From contig JANYIN010000074.1 of NCBI GenBank assembly GCA_025362035.1, forward strand, positions 62,001 to 126,000: a stretch of DNA of 64,000 nt, read 5' to 3'. Positions 16,203 through 24,841 of this stretch are shown piece after piece (position 1 is the stretch's first letter; each line of letters begins with the position of its first letter). The stretch comes from Gemmatimonadaceae bacterium (GTDB lineage: Bacteria > Gemmatimonadota > Gemmatimonadetes > Gemmatimonadales > Gemmatimonadaceae). A program made the position numbers and the translations under genes. The notes below the pieces were generated by a model. It was not told the origin of the DNA, made no database searches, and was given only the letters and a program-made list of their open reading frames with translations.

Positions 16203-17579
16203 CTATTTCCTCACTGCGTCCTTTCGTGTCCTTCCAACTGAATAGTCGAGCTTCGCCGCGTACGGACGCTCGCCGTATCCCGTGTAAATCTGCCGCGGAC
16301 GCGCGATTTTTTGCTCCTTGTCCAGAAGCATCTCCTCCCATTGCGACAGCCATCCCGCCGTTCGCGCTACAGCGAAGAGCACCGTGAAGAAGTCTGTCGG
16401 GAACGCCATCGAACGATAGATCAGCCCGGTATAGAAGTCCACGTTCGGGTAAAGCTTCCGTGAGACGAAGTAGTCATCGGAGAGCGCGATCCGCTCGAGC
16501 TCCAACGCGATCTCCAGATCCTTATCCACGCCCACGACCTTGAACACGTCGTCGGCCAGCTTCTTCACGATGCGCGCCCGCGGATCGTAGCTCTTGTAGA
16601 CGCGATGTCCGAAGCCCATGAGCTTGGCGCCCTTGCCGGCCTTCACACTCTCGATGAACGCCGGGATGTTCTTCTTGTCGCCGATCTCCTTGATCATGTG
16701 CAGCACCTGCTCGTTCGCGCCGCCGTGCAAGGGTCCGTACAGCGCCGCGATACCCGCCGCGACGGCGGAGAACGGATCGACGTGCGAGCTGCCGACGGCG
16801 CGCACGGCGTTCGTCGAGCAGTTCTGCTCGTGATCAGCATGCAAGATGAACAGCACCTCGAGAGCCTTCACGAATGCGGGGTTGCCCTCGTACTTGGGCT
16901 CCGACATACGCGCGACCATCGACAGGAAATTCTCGACGTACCCGAGGTCGTTGTCGGGATAGATGAACGGCAGTCCTTTGACGTGGCGGAAGCAGAAGGC
17001 CGCTAGAGTGGGGAGCTTTGCGAGCAGCCGTACGATGCTGATGTGGCGCTCTGCGGGATCCTCGATGTTCTTGGCCGACGGGTAGAAGCTCGACAGCGCC
17101 GCGACGGAGCTGCACAGCATCGACATCGGATGCGCGTCGTAGCGGAACCCCTGGAGGAACGTCCTGATGTTCTCGTGGACGTACGTGTGGTACGTGATCT
17201 GACCGGTCCATTCGTCGTATTCCTTCTGCGCCGGCAATTCGCCATTGCGAAGCAACCACGCGGTTTCGAGAAAGCTCGCCTTGTCCGCGAGCTGTTCGAT
17301 GGGATATCCGCGGTACCGCAGGATGCCCTTGTCGCCGTCGATGAAGGTGATGGCGCTCTTGCAGGACGCCGTGTTCATGAAGGCCGGATCGTATGTCATC
17401 AGCCCGAACTCGCCGGGTTGCGTCTTGATCTGACGTAAGTCCATCGCGCGAATGGTGGTGTCGCCCTCCGCTGCGGGCGGCAGGATCGGGATCGAATAGC
17501 CGGTCCCGGTTCGCGTATCCTTGATCTCGAGCGTCCCGCCTTCGGCGGCACTCGGTGAGTTCGACTCCGTCTTGCTCAT
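16203..17579 (-). CDS. gltA: Citrate synthase (type I)
   Basis: A protein of 458 residues. It catalyses acetyl-CoA plus oxaloacetate to citrate at the entry of the TCA cycle. Catalytic and substrate residues lie in HADHEQNCSTNAVR, GPLHGGANEQV, GFGHRVYKSYDPRA and VDFYTGLIYRSM (catalytic Asp). The N-terminal beta-rich part (EIKDTRTGTGYSIPILPP, GEFGLMTYDPAFMNTASC) marks the hexameric type I enzymes of Gram-negative bacteria. The start ATG 17579 has AAGGAG about nine bases upstream. The gene stands alone, with a 22-bp palindrome in its leader. Confidence 0.96.
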   Translation of the reverse strand: MSKTESNSPSAAEGGTLEIKDTRTGTGYSIPILPPAAEGDTTIRAMDLRQIKTQPGEFGLMTYDPAFMNTASCKSAITFIDGDKGILRYRGYPIEQLADKASFLETAWLLRNGELPAQKEYDEWTGQITYHTYVHENIRTFLQGFRYDAHPMSMLCSSVAALSSFYPSAKNIEDPAERHISIVRLLAKLPTLAAFCFRHVKGLPFIYPDNDLGYVENFLSMVARMSEPKYEGNPAFVKALEVLFILHADHEQNCSTNAVRAVGSSHVDPFSAVAAGIAALYGPLHGGANEQVLHMIKEIGDKKNIPAFIESVKAGKGAKLMGFGHRVYKSYDPRARIVKKLADDVFKVVGVDKDLEIALELERIALSDDYFVSRKLYPNVDFYTGLIYRSMAFPTDFFTVLFAVARTAGWLSQWEEMLLDKEQKIARPRQIYTGYGERPYAAKLDYSVGRTRKDAVRK

Positions 17580-17611
17580 GTCCCCGTTCTCCTTGGAGAT
17601 GTGCCGCCCTC

Positions 17612-17633
17612 CGGCGGAGCGCGCGCTCCGCCG
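17612..17633. repeat. 22-bp perfect palindrome upstream of gltA
   Basis: CGGCGGAGCGC followed directly by its reverse complement, between gltA (start 17579) and the TauE/SafE permease (start 17716). It lies about 30 bases before the gltA start codon, so in the leader RNA it could form a GC-rich hairpin near the ribosome-binding site. As DNA it could be an operator. No T tract follows. Confidence 0.5.
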
Positions 17634-17715
17634 CAATGGAAATCTATTCGCGGGATGAACGCGGCGACATTGCGTCGCGGCGCGCGACTCCTTCCACTAT
17701 CCTTTTGCTTGCGCC

Positions 17716-18549
17716 ATGGCGTCGCGCCACCCCTTCCACGCGTCTTTCCTGCACTCTTCCATCCTCGCCAGTATTCCGGTCGACCGGATCTTGGTCGCCG
17801 CGGCGGCGGCCCTGCTTGGCGGCATATTGAATTCAATTGCCGGAGGCGGGACGCTTCTGACCTTTCCAGCGCTGGTGGCTGCCGGGCTATCCCCGCTGGT
17901 CGCGAACGCGACGAGCACGGTGGCGCTTCTGCCCGGTGCGCTCAGCAGCATGCTGGGATATCGTCGTGAGCTCAGAGGCGCTCAAAAGTGGACCACCGCG
18001 ATCACGTTGCCGAGCGTGCTGGGCGGGTTGTTCGGAGCCTGGCTGCTGCTGCACACACCGGGCACGACGTTCAACCACGTTGTGCCGTGGCTCATTCTTG
18101 GGGCGACAGTGCTGTTCGTCTCGCAGCGACCGCTGCTGGCGTGGGTCCGGCGACACGAAACGTCGCACGTTGATGACGCGACCGTTACGAGGAACGGACC
18201 CACGACGGCACTGCTCGGCTGGCAGGCAGCCGTCGGCATCTACGGCGGCTACTTCGGCGCCGGCGTCGGCATCCTGATGCTTGCGGCGCTGGGATTCATG
18301 GGTTTCACCAATCTACACCGAATGAACGGCTTGAAGAATTGGGGCGGCTTCTGCATGAATCTCGTGGCGGCCATCGCATTCGCGGCAAGCGGAATTGTGG
18401 ATTGGCCGGTGGCGCTCACCATGGCGCTGGCGGCGATTGCCGGCGGCTATCTCGGATCGCGCGCGGCGCAGCGGCTGCCGCAAGCGTCTGTTCGAACCGC
18501 TGTCGGGGTCATCGGCCTAGGCAGCGGATTGTGGATGCTCTTCCGATGA
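17716..18549 (+). CDS. TauE/SafE-family permease
   Basis: A protein of 277 residues with about eight hydrophobic helices and the duplicated TauE/SafE pattern: the first copy has GGILNSIAGGGTLLTFPALVA with NATSTVALLPG, and the second has GIYGGYFGAGVGILMLAALGF with LHRMNGLKNWGG. Members export sulfite, sulfoacetate or related organosulfur anions across the inner membrane. There is no sulfur gene next to it to fix the substrate. It is divergent from gltA. Confidence 0.88.
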   Translation: MASRHPFHASFLHSSILASIPVDRILVAAAAALLGGILNSIAGGGTLLTFPALVAAGLSPLVANATSTVALLPGALSSMLGYRRELRGAQKWTTAITLPSVLGGLFGAWLLLHTPGTTFNHVVPWLILGATVLFVSQRPLLAWVRRHETSHVDDATVTRNGPTTALLGWQAAVGIYGGYFGAGVGILMLAALGFMGFTNLHRMNGLKNWGGFCMNLVAAIAFAASGIVDWPVALTMALAAIAGGYLGSRAAQRLPQASVRTAVGVIGLGSGLWMLFR

Positions 18550-18565
18550 GGCCCGTCCGCATCGC

Positions 18566-19063
18566 TCACGCCTTTGCCATACCCAAGGCGTAGATGATTT
18601 CCCACTCGGACGGGGAAACCGGTTGGACGCTCAAACGACTACCCTTCTGCAGAAGCGTCATCTTCTCCAGCCCGTGCAGGCCCTTCAACTCGGCGAGTGT
18701 GACGGGGCGCACAAATTTCTCGATGCCCTTGAGGTCCACCATGTACCAGGTGGGTGCTTCCTTTCTGCTCTTGGGATCAAAGTGCGAGTCCTCAGGATCG
18801 ATCGCGGTGTGGTCCGGATACCCTGCTCTCACCACCACGGCGGTGCCGACGATTGCGGTCGGATCCGCGCTGGAGTGGTAGAAGAACACCAAGTCACCCT
18901 TCTTCATGTCGTCGCGCATCGTATTGCGCGCCTGGTAGTTTCGCACGCCGTCCCAGTGCGTTGTGCGACCGGGACGCGACATCAGGGCGTCGAAGGAGAA
19001 GACATCCGGCTCGGACTTGACCAGCCAGTGTCTCTTTGCGGATGATGGGGAGAGTTTCGGCAT
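18566..19063 (-). CDS. EVE-domain protein (Thy28-like)
   Basis: A protein of 165 residues. The start of the EVE domain, HWLVKSEPDVFSFDAL, is followed by WDGVRNYQARNTMRDDM and GDLVFFYHSS, the conserved parts of the pocket. EVE domains (PUA-like fold) bind modified bases in DNA or RNA; standalone bacterial copies are of uncertain function. The start ATG 19063 is directly before the conserved domain. It is divergent from the YggT gene with 83 bases between the starts. Confidence 0.88.
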   Translation of the reverse strand: MPKLSPSSAKRHWLVKSEPDVFSFDALMSRPGRTTHWDGVRNYQARNTMRDDMKKGDLVFFYHSSADPTAIVGTAVVVRAGYPDHTAIDPEDSHFDPKSRKEAPTWYMVDLKGIEKFVRPVTLAELKGLHGLEKMTLLQKGSRLSVQPVSPSEWEIIYALGMAKA

Positions 19064-19146
19064 CGTCAGAAATAGAAGTGGATGAAATGGAAAATCGGCG
19101 GAAATCCTACTTGTAGCGGCACCGCACCGCCAGCAGTTTGCCTCCA

Positions 19147-19752
19147 ATGATCGAAGTCCTTGCTGCCATCTCCGCGCTCTCCGTCGTTCTCCGGTCGGTG
19201 TTTCTGGCCGGAGGCGTTGCCCTGGCTGTTGTCGCCGTCGCCGACTGGGCGGCTCGTACGCGTCGCATCAGCCCCTTCAGCGGCGTCGCTCGCCTGATGC
19301 GCGGCACGGTGGATCCGCGGCTCAGTGGAATCGAGCGCCAGGTGCTGCGGGTCGGGGGGCATCCGTCGGCTACTCCATGGTGGGCCCTCGTAGCATACGT
19401 GGTGCTCGCGTCGCTCCTGCTTGCGGGGCTCGACATGATAATCGGGCTCATTCGTGACCTGCTTGTCGCCTTTTCGCTGGGCGGGACCGGTCTCCTGGCA
19501 TTACTCATTCACTGGGGGTTCGGCTTCCTGCGGCTCGCGCTGCTGGTGCGAGTGCTGTGTTCCTGGTTCACTCGCGCGGCCACGAGTCGCTGGTTCCGAT
19601 GGTCCTTTGGCGTCACGGAGTGGATGCTGCGGCCATTGCGCCGCGTGATTCCAACCATCGGGATGATGGACATCACGCCGATCGCGGCGTACTTCCTTCT
19701 ACAGTTGGCGGAGTGGCTCGTGGTGAGCGCGCTGTTTCCAGCCGTTCGATGA
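19147..19752 (+). CDS. YggT-family membrane protein, two YGGT repeats
   Basis: A protein of 201 residues. The C-terminal half has the clear YGGT pattern: a hydrophobic helix, LRLALLVRVLCSWFTRAATSRW, then TEWMLRPLRRVIPTIGMMDITPIAAYFLLQ. A diverged second copy occupies the N-terminal half (RTRRISPFSGVARLMRGTVDPRL). YggT proteins are inner-membrane proteins linked to osmotic tolerance and cell-division gene clusters; the mechanism is not known. The gene overlaps the DUF167 gene by four bases (ATGA), the usual yggT-yggU pair. TTG 19138 is an alternative start. Confidence 0.85.
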   Translation: MIEVLAAISALSVVLRSVFLAGGVALAVVAVADWAARTRRISPFSGVARLMRGTVDPRLSGIERQVLRVGGHPSATPWWALVAYVVLASLLLAGLDMIIGLIRDLLVAFSLGGTGLLALLIHWGFGFLRLALLVRVLCSWFTRAATSRWFRWSFGVTEWMLRPLRRVIPTIGMMDITPIAAYFLLQLAEWLVVSALFPAVR

Positions 19753-20081
19753 CGTCATTGTTGCTTCGTGTTGAGTCACGCGGCGCGAGCGGGCGGGTGA
19801 GGGTCCACGTTCAGCCGCGCGCCTCTCGGAGCGAAGTCGTCGGCCTGCACGGGCCGGCGCTTAGAATCCGGATTCAAGCGCCTCCGGTAGCTGGCGCGGC
19901 AAATGCAACAGTCGAGGCGCTCTTGGCGGAGTGCGGCGGCGTTACCCATGGCGCCGTTCGGGCCGTGGGCGGGTTGACGTCGCGGGCCAAGACGCTGGAT
20001 ATCGAAGGACCACCGAGCGCGCCGTGCGAGCGCTCGTACCGAGTGAAGCGTAGACGTTTCTTGAAGGAGCGGCATCGATGA
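19749..20081 (+). CDS. DUF167/YggU-family protein
   Basis: A protein of 110 residues with the family core RVRVHVQPRASRSEVVGLHG and RIRIQAPPVAGAANATVEALLAE (consensus: V-x-P-x-A-x-x, then PPVxGxANxxL). The family is small, soluble and of unknown function, and is nearly always next to yggT. The C-terminus here is somewhat longer than usual and basic (KRRRFLKERHR). It overlaps both neighbours by four bases. Confidence 0.88.
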   Translation: MTSLLLRVESRGASGRVRVHVQPRASRSEVVGLHGPALRIRIQAPPVAGAANATVEALLAECGGVTHGAVRAVGGLTSRAKTLDIEGPPSAPCERSYRVKRRRFLKERHR

Positions 20082-20488
20082 CGTACGTAATGCTCGTGGG
20101 AAGCGATGTGGCCCTGCTCGAGGGGCTGGCGCAGTCGCTGTCTGGTCTGGGGCACCGCCCGCTCGTGACACCGACGCTTTCCGATGCGCGCGAACTCGCG
20201 ATGGATCTTCCGCCGCTCATTCTCGTGGTGGATCGCGCGCTGGCGAGTGTCGCCGGGACGGAGATGCTGGCCATCTCCATCGCGTCGGGGGGCGCGCGCA
20301 TTCTCTACCGGGCGGCAGCGATGCCTCCGGCACCGCTGTTTCCCGCCTTGCAGCGCGCGGTACTCGCCGATCTCACGTTGCCGCTCGAACGACATCGCCT
20401 GGCCGCACTGGTGCAGTCGATCAGCGATCGCGCCAAGGCAACCGGCCGAGCGCCGCGCCAGACGCCGCCGGAACGCCGCGCGGAATAG
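20078..20488 (+). CDS. Degenerate receiver-like protein
   Basis: A protein of 136 residues with the alternating beta-alpha order of CheY-like receivers: MLVGSDVALLEGLAQSLSGLGH, then PPLILVVDRALASVAGTEML, then ILYRAAAMPP. Asp52 (VVD) sits at the phospho-acceptor position. Only one acidic residue (Asp10) remains of the N-terminal pair. The conserved Thr/Ser is replaced (ILYRA), and the Lys before Pro is Leu (LPLERHRLAALV). It is probably a pseudo-receiver that no longer switches by phosphorylation in the usual way. There is no output domain. It is translationally coupled to the DUF167 gene, with AAGGAG ahead of the start. Confidence 0.55.
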   Translation: MTYVMLVGSDVALLEGLAQSLSGLGHRPLVTPTLSDARELAMDLPPLILVVDRALASVAGTEMLAISIASGGARILYRAAAMPPAPLFPALQRAVLADLTLPLERHRLAALVQSISDRAKATGRAPRQTPPERRAE

Positions 20489-20553
20489 CTCGTTCGGTCG
20501 CGGACCCCTGCCTCATCGCTTGCTAGCACGGCGAGCCCCGCGCATTATACGCC

Positions 20554-22008
20554 ATGAAATACGCCGCAGTGCAAAACTGCATCGGCGGCGCGTTTGTCTC
20601 GCCGGATGCGCCACTTTTGGACGTGTACGATCCCAGCGTTGGCGCGGTCATTTCCAGGGTGCCGCTTTCGGGTGCGCGCGAGGTGGATGCCGCGGTCCGC
20701 GCCGCGCGCGGCGCGCTCACCGCGTGGGCAGGCACGCCGATCAAGGAACGCGTGCAGGTCCTCTATCGGTACAGGACTCTGCTCAATCGCCACATCGACG
20801 AACTGGCGGCACTCGTCACCGAGGAGAACGGCAAGATCGCCAGCGAAGCACGCGCCGAAGTGCTCAAGGCCGCCGAGCTGACCGAATTCGCCTGCTCGCT
20901 GCCGCAGATCGTTACCGGCGAAGTGCTGGAAGTGAGCCGCGGCGTGGAGTGCCGAGTGGAGCATTTCCCCGTAGGAGTGGTGACGGCGATCACGCCGTTC
21001 AACTTCCCCAACATGGTGCCGAACTGGTCGATTCCGAACGCTATCGCACTCGGCAACTGCATGATCCTCAAACCGTCGGAGTTGGTGCCGTTGAGCGCCA
21101 ACCGCATTGCGAGCCTTCTGAAGGAGGCCGGACTGCCGGACGGCGTGCTACAGGTGGTGCATGGCGGTCAGGAGGTCGTCGAGGCGCTCTGCGATCACTC
21201 GGGCATAGCCGCCGTGAGCTTCGTGGGTTCGACCAGAATCGCGCGGGTGGTGTATCGTCGCGCGACGGGAAATCTCAAGCGATGCCTCGCACTGGGCGGC
21301 GCGAAGAACCATCTGATCGTCATGCCGGACGCAGATCGCGAGATGGCGGCAGCCAATATCGTGGCGTCGATGTCGGGATGCGCGGGGCAGCGCTGCATGG
21401 CAGCCTCGATCATGATTGCCGTATCGGGCACTGATCACGTCATTGCGCGCCTGGCGGAGGTGGCCAGGGCGATGGTGCCGGGAGCGGACGTGGGTCCCGT
21501 GATCTCCGCGGCGGCGCTCGAACGCATTACGAGGTACATCGACGAGGCAGAAGCCGCTGGCGCCACGGTCGTCGTGGACGGCCGGCACGCAACGGTCCCG
21601 GGCAAGGAGGGAGGGTACTTCATCGGGCCCACGATCATCGATCACGTGACGCCAGACATGCGGATCGCGCAGGACGAGGTGTTCGGCCCCGTGCTCGCGA
21701 TCGTGCGCGCAACGAATGTGGGCGAAGCGATGGCGATCGAGAACGCGTCGCCCTACGGGAACGCGGCGTCCGTGTTTACGGAGAGCGGCGGCGTCGCGCG
21801 TTATGTGATGGAGCACGCCAACGCAGGCATGGTGGGCGTCAACGTGGGCGTGCCGGTGCCGCGTGAGCCGTTTTCGTTCGGAGGATGGAACGACTCCAGG
21901 TTCGGCGTCGGCGACATCACGGGTCGCGGATCGATCGGTTTCTGGACGCAGGCCAAGAAGATGACTACGAAGTGGAACCGGGAAGCCGGGATCAACTGGA
22001 TGAGTTGA
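20554..22008 (+). CDS. mmsA: CoA-acylating methylmalonate-semialdehyde dehydrogenase
   Basis: A protein of 484 residues of the ALDH superfamily. NFPNMVPNWSIPNAIALGN is diagnostic for the MMSDH branch, and catalytic Cys281 lies in AGQRCMA. The usual ALDH glutamate base region reads LGGAKNHLIV with Asn, as in MMSDH enzymes, which use CoA instead of water to release the product. The reaction is methylmalonate (or malonate) semialdehyde plus NAD and CoA to propionyl-CoA (or acetyl-CoA), CO2 and NADH, in valine, thymine and beta-alanine breakdown. The next two genes, an omega-type aminotransferase and an amino-acid permease, fit that route. Confidence 0.92.
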   Translation: MKYAAVQNCIGGAFVSPDAPLLDVYDPSVGAVISRVPLSGAREVDAAVRAARGALTAWAGTPIKERVQVLYRYRTLLNRHIDELAALVTEENGKIASEARAEVLKAAELTEFACSLPQIVTGEVLEVSRGVECRVEHFPVGVVTAITPFNFPNMVPNWSIPNAIALGNCMILKPSELVPLSANRIASLLKEAGLPDGVLQVVHGGQEVVEALCDHSGIAAVSFVGSTRIARVVYRRATGNLKRCLALGGAKNHLIVMPDADREMAAANIVASMSGCAGQRCMAASIMIAVSGTDHVIARLAEVARAMVPGADVGPVISAAALERITRYIDEAEAAGATVVVDGRHATVPGKEGGYFIGPTIIDHVTPDMRIAQDEVFGPVLAIVRATNVGEAMAIENASPYGNAASVFTESGGVARYVMEHANAGMVGVNVGVPVPREPFSFGGWNDSRFGVGDITGRGSIGFWTQAKKMTTKWNREAGINWMS

Positions 22009-22053
22009 GGAGTGACTGCAAACTTGGCACCGACACATCACACTAAGCATCTC

Positions 22054-23409
22054 ATGACTACGATCGCGCCACAGCTCGAACTGCCTCCGGTGCATCACAC
22101 GCCGCGCCCGTACGACGGTCCTCCGCGCGACGAAGTAATCGCGATGCGCAGGCAGTTCACCAATCCGGCCGTCTACACGCTGTACACGGAGCCGCTCCTG
22201 ATCGTCGAAGGGCACATGCAGTACCTATACGATGAAACGGGACGGCGGTACCTCGACCTTCTCGCCGGCATCGTGACCGTGTCCGTCGGCCACTGCCATC
22301 CAAGGTTCGTCAAGGCCGTGACCGATCAGGTCGGCACGCTGCAGCACGCGACCTCGATCTATCTGCATCCGAACTTCCCGATGCTCGCCAAGAAGCTGGC
22401 GTCAAAGATGCCGCCGGGGCTCGACGTCACGTATTTCACGAACTCCGGCAGTGAAGCGAACGACTTGGCGATCCTGATGGCGCGGCTGTTCACGGGCAAC
22501 GGCAGCGTGATCGCGCTGCGAAACGCCTATCATGGCGGTAGCCCGGGGGCAGTGGGACTCACGTCGCACAGCACGTGGAAGTTCCCCGTGGGCGGCGAAG
22601 GACATGTGCATCACGCGGTGTGTCCCGATCCGTATCGGAGTGCGTTTCAGGGTACCCCAGAGGAAATCGCATCGAAGTCCGCGGCCGACATTCGCGATCT
22701 CATCCGCTTCTCGACGCCGGGCAGGATTGCCGCATTCATCGCCGAACCCATTCAAGGCGTGGGCGGGACCACCTACGGTGCGCCGAACTACCTGAGAGAG
22801 GCGTACGCCATCGTGCGGGAGTTCGGTGGGTTGTGCATTGCCGATGAAGTGCAGACGGGATTCGGGCGCACGGGCGAGCACTACTGGGGCTTCCAGAACT
22901 GGGATGTCACGCCCGATTTCGTCACGATGGCGAAGGGATTGGGTAACGGGGCGCCGATTGGCGCGGTGACGACACGTACGGAGATCGCCAAGTCGCTGAC
23001 GCAGCGCATTCATTTCAACACCTTCGGCAACAACCCGGTCTCCATGGCGGCAGGGCTTGCCGTGCTGGACATCATCGACGAGGACGGCCTGCAGGAGAAC
23101 TGCCGCGTATTGGGCGCACGGTTCAAGACCGGACTCGAACGTCTCCAGCGGTCGCACGCTTTGATCGGCGATGTCCGCGGCATGGGCCTGATGCTCGGCA
23201 TTGAGCTCGTGCGTGACCGGGCGACGAAGGCGCCCGCGAAGCGGGAGACGCTGGACCTGCTTGATGCGCTCCGCGAGATGAGCGTACTCGTTGGGAAGGG
23301 TGGCATCGACGGAAACGTGCTGCGCATCAAACCGCCCATGTGCATTACCGCGGCGGATGTCGATTACGCGCTGGATGCGTTGGATATCGCACTCGTACAC
23401 GCCGCGTGA
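22054..23409 (+). CDS. Class III aminotransferase (AGXT2 / beta-alanine aminotransferase type)
   Basis: A protein of 451 residues. The PLP lysine is Lys294 in FVTMAKGLGNGAPIGAV, with LCIADEVQTGFGRTGEHYWGF ahead of it and YFTNSGSEANDLAI at the cofactor-phosphate region. This subgroup resembles alanine-glyoxylate aminotransferase 2, which also uses beta-alanine and beta-aminoisobutyrate with pyruvate or glyoxylate. Placed 45 bases after mmsA, it likely makes malonate or methylmalonate semialdehyde for that dehydrogenase. The start is uncertain: ATG 22054 is used, and GTG 22012 and TTG 22024 are in frame nearer to an AGGAG at 22008. Confidence 0.85.
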   Translation: MTTIAPQLELPPVHHTPRPYDGPPRDEVIAMRRQFTNPAVYTLYTEPLLIVEGHMQYLYDETGRRYLDLLAGIVTVSVGHCHPRFVKAVTDQVGTLQHATSIYLHPNFPMLAKKLASKMPPGLDVTYFTNSGSEANDLAILMARLFTGNGSVIALRNAYHGGSPGAVGLTSHSTWKFPVGGEGHVHHAVCPDPYRSAFQGTPEEIASKSAADIRDLIRFSTPGRIAAFIAEPIQGVGGTTYGAPNYLREAYAIVREFGGLCIADEVQTGFGRTGEHYWGFQNWDVTPDFVTMAKGLGNGAPIGAVTTRTEIAKSLTQRIHFNTFGNNPVSMAAGLAVLDIIDEDGLQENCRVLGARFKTGLERLQRSHALIGDVRGMGLMLGIELVRDRATKAPAKRETLDLLDALREMSVLVGKGGIDGNVLRIKPPMCITAADVDYALDALDIALVHAA

Positions 23410-23457
23410 TGCCGTTCGGCATCTCGCGCAGCGATCGCGTGCTCCCACGCGTCACGA

Positions 23458-24816
23458 ATGTCTGATCCGAACGACGCCACTTACGCCCCGCGCCTCGGCC
23501 TCTTTTCCGGCACGATGCTCGTGGTCGGCGGAATCATTGGCGCCGGAATTTTCCTGAATCCGTCGGCCGTTGCCATCCGCACAGGATCCGCGGCGCTCAC
23601 ACTGGCGACCTGGGGACTTGGCGCGGCCATCGCGCTCCTCGGCGCGTTCATCTTCGCGGAACTGGGGCGACGACGTCCGCGGGTCGGCGGCGGCTACGCC
23701 TACTTGCGTGAGGCGTTTGGCCCACTGCCCGCATTCATGTACGGATGGGCGCTGTTGCTCGCCATCGCCACGGGAGCAATCGCGGCGGTGGCGGTGACGT
23801 TCGCCACGTATACCGCGCGCCTCGCCGGGCTACCGCCGGACTTCGTGAAGCCGCTAGCCATTGGGGGCGTGGTGTTCTTGTCCGGCGTGAACATGCTCGG
23901 AGTTGTTCCCGGGGCTGCGTTCCAGAACGTCTTCACTCTGCTCAAGCTCGCCGCGCTCAGCGCATTGCTTGCGGCGGCACTGTTCGCCGCTCCGGCGATA
24001 ACGCATGCCCTGGCGTCGATTGATGCTGGGGCCCGTCTGCCGACGCCAACGGGCGTACGGGACACGGTGTTGTCCGTCAGCGCGGCGCTTGTGCCGGTGT
24101 TGTTCTCCTTCGGCGGCTGGCAGCAAACCAACTTCGTGGCGGGCGAGATTCGCGATCCAGCGCGCACACTCCCTCGCGCGCTCGTGCTGGGCGTGTTGAT
24201 CGTCGTCGTGGTGTATCTCGGCGCCAACCTGGCGTACCTGCGCGCGTTGGGGATCGGCGGGCTGGCCAGGAGCACCGCGCCGGCGGCCGATACCATGGCC
24301 GTCCTGGCCGGAGGCACCGGGCGAACGCTCATCGCCGCTGGAATCGCCGCGTCTACGTTTGGCTTCCTCAACCTCGTCATCCTCGTGTCGCCGCGCGTGT
24401 ATCAGGCCATGGCGCGCGACGGACTGTTCTTCGCCGGCTTTGCCAGGCTGCATCCCAGGTACCGAACGCCGGTCAACGCCATCACCTTGCAGGGCATGGT
24501 CGCAGTGGCGCTTATCCTCATGGGGACGTACGGCCAGCTCCTGGACTGGGTCGTCTTCGCGGATTGGATATTTTTTTCCGGCACGGCGCTTACGCTGGTG
24601 GTCTTCCGCCGTCGCGACGCAAAGTCCGGCGAGCCCGATTCGGGATATCGCGCCCCGTTCTATCCCCTGAGTGTCGCGCTCTTCGTACTCGCTGGGGCGT
24701 ACGTCGTCTTCGGATCCATCGCGTCGAATCCCGGCAATGCCATGAACGGGGCGCTTCTCCTTCTGGCCGGCGTCCCGGTGTTCTTGTTCTGGAGTCGGCG
24801 CGCGCGGCCAGCATAG
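23458..24816 (+). CDS. APC-family amino-acid permease
   Basis: A protein of 452 residues and about twelve hydrophobic helices. Helix 1 has the substrate-binding GGIIGAGIFLNPS of APC/LAT-type transporters, followed by ELGRRRPRVGGGYAYLREAFGP, and helix 6 has LFSFGGWQQTNFVAGEIRDP. It should import or exchange an amino acid at the inner membrane. Its place 49 bases after the aminotransferase suggests a substrate of that pathway, for example beta-alanine or valine, but this is inference. Confidence 0.87.
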   Translation: MSDPNDATYAPRLGLFSGTMLVVGGIIGAGIFLNPSAVAIRTGSAALTLATWGLGAAIALLGAFIFAELGRRRPRVGGGYAYLREAFGPLPAFMYGWALLLAIATGAIAAVAVTFATYTARLAGLPPDFVKPLAIGGVVFLSGVNMLGVVPGAAFQNVFTLLKLAALSALLAAALFAAPAITHALASIDAGARLPTPTGVRDTVLSVSAALVPVLFSFGGWQQTNFVAGEIRDPARTLPRALVLGVLIVVVVYLGANLAYLRALGIGGLARSTAPAADTMAVLAGGTGRTLIAAGIAASTFGFLNLVILVSPRVYQAMARDGLFFAGFARLHPRYRTPVNAITLQGMVAVALILMGTYGQLLDWVVFADWIFFSGTALTLVVFRRRDAKSGEPDSGYRAPFYPLSVALFVLAGAYVVFGSIASNPGNAMNGALLLLAGVPVFLFWSRRARPA

Positions 24817-24841
24817 CGCGCCGGCCGGTCCGTGGGCGGGG

